Shown: positions 16,516 to 20,791 of the stretch, piece by piece
How positions within the stretch are numbered: position 1 is the stretch's first letter
Layout of the letters: the number at the start of each line of letters is the position of its first letter
Source: Phallusia fumigata
Taxonomy: Eukaryota; Chordata; Ascidiacea; Phlebobranchia; Ascidiidae
Direction of reading: 5' to 3'
Assembly (NCBI GenBank): GCA_008931825.1
Contig: QXVZ01004840.1
Coordinates: 1 to 20,791 of the forward strand
DNA length: 20,791 nucleotides
Program-made: the position numbers and the translations under genes
The notes under the pieces: model-generated
The model's input: the letters and a program-made list of their open reading frames with translations, nothing else
The model's database searches: none
What the model was told of the DNA's origin: nothing

Positions 16516-16540
16516 CAGGGGCTCTCAATCGGGGGGAGGT
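16516..16540 (+). mobile_element. Solo hAT-like left end
   Basis: CAGGGGCTCTCAATCGGGGG resembles the left end of the element at 9405 (CAGTGGTTCCCAATCGGGG). No matching right end was found, so it is a fragment at best. Confidence 0.35.
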
Positions 16541-16788
16541 TTATGCAGAGTTTCTCTTGTTAATATATACGTTTAGCTTTGAATATCAGTTAAAGGGATC
16601 CGACCCCCAAATTTCGAAATTGTACATTAAAGCAGGCTACTCCTGGCAAAAATCTCCAAGTTTTCCATTAAGTTAGGTTTACTTGTCTCCAATCAAAAAT
16701 TTGGGCTGGCTTTGCTATTGTTTTCTGGGCAAGCTAACACTGCAAAGAAAAACGGTTTCGCAACAAGGTTTATTGGGCATTTGTGGCA

Positions 16789-16852
16789 GGTTAACCCTCT
16801 TCGACGGTGGCACAAAATCTTGCGTTTCCTCTTGTGTCGAAGAGGGTTAACC
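16789..16852. repeat. 17-bp perfect inverted repeat (hairpin)
   Basis: Arms 16789-16805 (GGTTAACCCTCTTCGAC) and 16836-16852 are exact reverse complements separated by 30 nt. Inside the loop, CACAA (16811-16815) can pair with TTGTG (16832-16836), extending the stem past a bulge. It could form an RNA hairpin or be the trace of a mobile element. Confidence 0.85.
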
Positions 16853-16959
16853 GCATTCGAGGCAGCAAAATAACATAGTAATAATAATAAACGCGAAAAA
16901 AACGTGCAAACAAAGCAAAACTTTCCGGGTCTGCGCAGTTCTGAGAGAAAAGGGCCTCT

Positions 16960-18093
16960 CTCGGTTCCGAGATAAAAAAGCAAACTCTTTGGATCTTTCA
17001 AGTAGCGAGAGAGAGAGATCCTTTCCAGATTTTACAACATCATGTGGAAGCTTTAAACCAGAAAAGTTGGTGTATTTCCTTCTGCAGGCACATCCCAATG
17101 CGAAACTTGAGAAAAACCGCAACAATTTCAAAGCACAGAAAGCAATGTGAAAATCAAACTCTTTACTTTCCTGGCGGTCTGGACTTGATCAATGCAAGGG
17201 CAGTGTCGATTTTCGAAAACGCCGCAAAATAATGACATTTCAACGTATAGGCTCATATATAGAAACAGTTGCAGAAAATCATTAAATGCTTTTTCTTAGG
17301 GTTAGGATTTAGACAGTTACAAAGATTGCTGTTTCAATTGGGAAAATTATTGCCGAGGTAAGTTAGTCATGTCCTTACTTTTGTAAACAACCAAGGTCTT
17401 CAAAATTTTATCAGGAAGGTTAGAATTTAAACAAAATTTCAACTCTGGTTCCAACGACAATAAAAACACCCACACTATGCACTGCCCGCATTTAACCACA
17501 TCGCTCATATTTCGTACGTCTCACAACGCAATAAATTTCGTACGACGCATCCTGCGACGTTTCAACCACACAGCCCGGGCGTGACGTACCTGCTGACGTC
17601 ATCCATCGCTACGGCGTCACCGACACGCAAAACCCAGCGGTTGTTTGTTAGTTGAGGGCGAAGTAGTGAAAACAAAAGCACAAAGGTTAGTCACTTTTAC
17701 TCTTTCAATCCTGACGTCGTTTTTCGATGCATTTATTACAATGCGCGCAATTTTACGTAAATTGTAGCGATTTATTTGCGCTACGCATCAAAATTGCCTA
17801 CGCGAGAAAAACTAGGGCGGTAGATTCACATCTTACTGGACCGGGGGCCACGCTAAAAGCGATGAAATGTGCAAAATTTTTTTGTCCGGGAAGAGCGCCC
17901 GAAACCACTTTTAAAACGTAATAAAGATTGTAATATCCTCCTCTGGTTGTTTCAAGTACAATGTAGCCACAAGTAGCTCAAATCAGAACTCTCGCCAAAA
18001 ACGATTTGATTTCTAAAGACCAAAACGCTCCATGGGCCAAAGCATTTTGATTTGTAAAGTTGGGTAGATCACAAGCACAGAGAAGTAATATTG
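16960..18093. repeat. Tandem repeat unit, copy 1 (1134 bp)
   Basis: The unit runs from ctcggttccgag to gaagtaatattg and recurs at +1135. The only difference I noticed is A at 17255 against G at 18390. No recognised gene lies inside. It includes a CpG-rich stretch (about 17510-17660) with TGACGTCA at 17594-17601. Confidence 0.95.
17510..17680. promoter_or_regulatory. CpG-rich promoter-like patch with a CRE
   Basis: Many CpG steps lie in otherwise AT-rich DNA, with tgacgtac then TGACGTCA (17594-17601) and ggcgtcaccgacacg. The patch is repeated in copy 2 at about 18645-18815. No recognised gene starts here; the flanking short open frames show no family resemblance. Confidence 0.3.
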
Positions 18094-18094
18094 N

Positions 18095-19228
18095 CTCGGT
18101 TCCGAGATAAAAAAGCAAACTCTTTGGATCTTTCAAGTAGCGAGAGAGAGAGATCCTTTCCAGATTTTACAACATCATGTGGAAGCTTTAAACCAGAAAA
18201 GTTGGTGTATTTCCTTCTGCAGGCACATCCCAATGCGAAACTTGAGAAAAACCGCAACAATTTCAAAGCACAGAAAGCAATGTGAAAATCAAACTCTTTA
18301 CTTTCCTGGCGGTCTGGACTTGATCAATGCAAGGGCAGTGTCGATTTTCGAAAACGCCGCAAAATAATGACATTTCAACGTATAGGCTCGTATATAGAAA
18401 CAGTTGCAGAAAATCATTAAATGCTTTTTCTTAGGGTTAGGATTTAGACAGTTACAAAGATTGCTGTTTCAATTGGGAAAATTATTGCCGAGGTAAGTTA
18501 GTCATGTCCTTACTTTTGTAAACAACCAAGGTCTTCAAAATTTTATCAGGAAGGTTAGAATTTAAACAAAATTTCAACTCTGGTTCCAACGACAATAAAA
18601 ACACCCACACTATGCACTGCCCGCATTTAACCACATCGCTCATATTTCGTACGTCTCACAACGCAATAAATTTCGTACGACGCATCCTGCGACGTTTCAA
18701 CCACACAGCCCGGGCGTGACGTACCTGCTGACGTCATCCATCGCTACGGCGTCACCGACACGCAAAACCCAGCGGTTGTTTGTTAGTTGAGGGCGAAGTA
18801 GTGAAAACAAAAGCACAAAGGTTAGTCACTTTTACTCTTTCAATCCTGACGTCGTTTTTCGATGCATTTATTACAATGCGCGCAATTTTACGTAAATTGT
18901 AGCGATTTATTTGCGCTACGCATCAAAATTGCCTACGCGAGAAAAACTAGGGCGGTAGATTCACATCTTACTGGACCGGGGGCCACGCTAAAAGCGATGA
19001 AATGTGCAAAATTTTTTTGTCCGGGAAGAGCGCCCGAAACCACTTTTAAAACGTAATAAAGATTGTAATATCCTCCTCTGGTTGTTTCAAGTACAATGTA
19101 GCCACAAGTAGCTCAAATCAGAACTCTCGCCAAAAACGATTTGATTTCTAAAGACCAAAACGCTCCATGGGCCAAAGCATTTTGATTTGTAAAGTTGGGT
19201 AGATCACAAGCACAGAGAAGTAATATTG
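18095..19228. repeat. Tandem repeat unit, copy 2 (1134 bp)
   Basis: Near-identical to 16960-18093 and separated from it by the single N at 18094. The N suggests an assembly join, so this copy may not exist in the genome. Its CRE palindrome is at 18729-18736. Confidence 0.95.
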
Positions 19229-19623
19229 GGAAGAACCTTCTTAACCACCAGGTCTGCCACCAGCGAAAATAACCAAAATACTGATGACGCATTTGTTTGA
19301 TTACGTCATTGCCCAGGTGTGCACCTTGAATATGCTACCGTTGCATTTGATTTGCGAATACGTTCGTTTCAACAGCTGATAGTTTAAAAGAATTCATACA
19401 TAAACCCAGTGACGTCACACAAAGGCTGTGTGACGTAGCCGCGTGACGCAACACTGGGGATTGTAGCGAGCGGGGCGGGGGGTAATGCCCCCTAAAAACA
19501 AAACAAACAGAGTGAGTTGGAGCAAAAAGTACAAACGGGGGGAAGCGAAGTTAAAAAATCGGTTCTGTGACGTCAAGGTCACGTGTTCATTGCCGCAATG
19601 ACGTAACAGCGGTCAGAGGGGGC
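19229..19623 (-). other. PTP4A 3' flank and probable 3' UTR
   Basis: The region holds a G/C-rich patch (about 19466-19493), perfect TGACGTCA sites at 19410 and 19568 and a CACGTG at 19578. No AATAAA or ATTAAA was found on the minus strand here, so the transcript end is unknown. Confidence 0.4.
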
Positions 19624-19738
19624 CTACTGCACGCAGCACCCCGCGTTGCGTCCGTTGTCTCTCGTCTTGAGGCAGTACTTCGGTCGGTATTTCTCGAGGT
19701 ACTGGAGCTGTTTGCTGTTGATCGCGCCTCGCCTTTTC
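19624..19738 (-). CDS. PTP4A: PTP4A last coding exon with prenylation box CCVQ
   Basis: The exon is 115 nt, with acceptor tgttttcccgcag. It holds the conserved [19 protein letters not shown] segment, a variable tail and CCVQ-stop. It is GC-rich compared with its surroundings. Confidence 0.95.
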
Positions 19739-20315
19739 CTGCGGGAAAACACCGGGGTAAAGCGAGCGGGAATTCCCCGGAAGGGATCATGCAAATTACC
19801 AGCGGGTGTAAATATGCTCGTACATGCACTTCCTAGATATTTTGGTTGTTAGCCGTTTTGCTAGCTTTTTATTAATCGCATATTAAAGAAAGGGGTTTTA
19901 TCTGTTAGTATTACATTTGATCGTTCACCAAAACGTAATAAATGGCCAATTTTTTTGATGACTTACTTGATTATGCATGCTTTTTAACCAGCCAAAAGTT
20001 TTAATCAATGATCGGCCGCCATTACATATACTTTGTGCGGCTTCATTAAAACGGTATGCATCTGCCACATTAAACTATGCATCGCATGCATGCGGATATT
20101 CAATACGGGGATCTGTCAAGAATTTTCCCATATTTTTCCAGGCTGAGCCTCGGGAAAAGGAAATGCTTGAAAGGCAGACACATTCGGAATAACGCCTCTT
20201 ACAGATTTGGCGTCACGAACATTAATTTCACGAAACTTACTGGCGAATTAGTTCCACTGCATCTTCGTATCTCATCCCGCTCTCCATTAGAGCTAAGGCC
20301 ACTAGTACTGGAGCC
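19624..20315 (-). CDS. PTP4A: PRL-type protein tyrosine phosphatase (PTP4A), last two coding exons
   Basis: PRL phosphatases are small prenylated phosphatases at plasma and endosomal membranes that also bind CNNM magnesium transporters. Two exons are visible: 20315-20241 reads [20 protein letters not shown], then ELIRQ; 19738-19624 reads [20 protein letters not shown] and ends GCCVQ plus TAG. The Gln codon is split CA|G across the intron, and both splice sites are [15 protein letters not shown] and the CAAX-type box CCVQ identify the family; CCVQ is the box of vertebrate PRL-2. The residues before it ([13 protein letters not shown]) differ from vertebrates. The catalytic loop (HCxxGxxR) lies in an upstream exon beyond the right edge. 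Confidence 0.95.
19739..20240. other. PTP4A intron
   Basis: AT-rich with several ATGCAT words; no other feature seen. Confidence 0.8.
20241..20315 (-). CDS. PTP4A: PTP4A penultimate exon
   Basis: The exon is 75 nt, with acceptor tttatccgcag and donor CGCCA|gtaagt. It encodes the helix just after the catalytic loop. The first base completes an Arg codon, giving the expected R-A-P-V-L-V-A sequence. Confidence 0.95.
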
Positions 20316-20791
20316 CTGCGGATAAACAAAAGAAAAAATCAGGCTAAAAGCTCAGTTAAGCTTTTGTTAGCAAGAGAACAGGGCTGATAGCAAACACATG
20401 CGGGTGTTTTAAACAATGTTCATTATCACACCAACATATAAGCTTTATTTAACGTCTCTCGATCTAAGAAGCCAGCAGACACAAAGAAATAACTAGAGAG
20501 GTGGCGTTCTCCATATTTTCATTCCACATACACTACCACCTCAAAATGATGTTCTCCACATATACCATTTTCTTTATTACATTGGATATATTTTCAATAC
20601 CCACATTACATTGGGTCCCTAATTCCCTTGGCATTTTATAACATGATTGTTTCTGCTAGCATAAACATATGGGTCCCCACACACATGCAATTTCTGAATA
20701 GTAGTGATGTTTTTAGAACGTGATCGGTTTAAAAATCAGTTTTACAAATTTAAAAGTAAAGATTTCCATTTATAATTTAACTAAATCATTT
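20316..20791. other. PTP4A intron, right edge
   Basis: No exon with the catalytic HCxxGxxR loop is present. Short repeated words (attacattgg, gttctcca) occur near 20500-20620. Confidence 0.7.

Larger units (their letters stand above)
15856..16959. other. Intergenic region upstream of ATP6V1E
   Basis: Holds a solo hAT-like end, the 17-bp inverted repeat and, near 16350, a tRNA-A-box-like word (gtctagcggatag). A frame without ATG stays open on the plus strand from about 16849 into the repeat unit, but resembles nothing known. Confidence 0.5.

Noticed and set aside
16849..17149. Plus-strand frame of about 100 codons into the repeat unit
   Set aside because: No start codon, no splice context and no recognisable domain; antisense frames are equally open.
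19567..19836. Plus-strand 89-residue frame and minus-strand 80-residue frame over the PTP4A exon
   Set aside because: They are other-frame shadows of the GC-rich PTP4A last exon.
1..20791. CRISPR array, prophage or bacterial defence system
   Set aside because: The window is intron-bearing animal DNA; no regularly spaced repeats, bacterial operon or phage gene is present.

Overview
This is eukaryotic nuclear DNA carrying intron-split genes with GT-AG splice sites. It is most consistent with a tunicate such as Ciona: AT-rich sequence, animal-type proteins, short exons, introns from under 100 bp to about 2.5 kb, several short hAT-type elements, and one gene junction that looks like a trans-spliced operon. 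The organism is inferred; nothing in the sequence names it. All three genes I recognise lie head to tail on the minus strand.

Right end (19624-20315 and beyond): the last two coding exons of a PRL-type protein tyrosine phosphatase (PTP4A), ending in the prenylation box CCVQ. Its catalytic exons lie outside the window. Middle (12023-15158, probable 5' UTR exon near 15815): a complete seven-coding-exon gene for subunit E of the V-type H+-ATPase, 228 residues. Left (664 to about 11507): thirteen proposed exons (ten secure, three tentative) of a CSDE1/UNR-type RNA-binding protein with alternating canonical and degenerate cold-shock domains. This gene runs off the left edge, and its first canonical cold-shock domain was not found.

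The V-ATPase subunit E poly(A) signal (11591-11596) is only about 43 nt before a strong splice acceptor (11548-11549), followed closely by the first candidate CSDE1 exon. This spacing suggests an ATP6V1E-CSDE1 operon resolved by polyadenylation and spliced-leader trans-splicing.

Introns and intergenic DNA hold two hAT-type elements with 8-bp target duplications, one of them nested inside a third, older hAT element. Degraded relatives, tRNA-like SINE fragments and nine perfect TGACGTCA palindromes are also present. The 15.9-19.6 kb intergenic region contains a 1134-bp tandem repeat whose copies differ at one noticed base and are separated by a single N; this is probably an assembly artefact. 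It also contains a 17-bp perfect inverted repeat. No bacterial system, CRISPR array or viral gene was seen.
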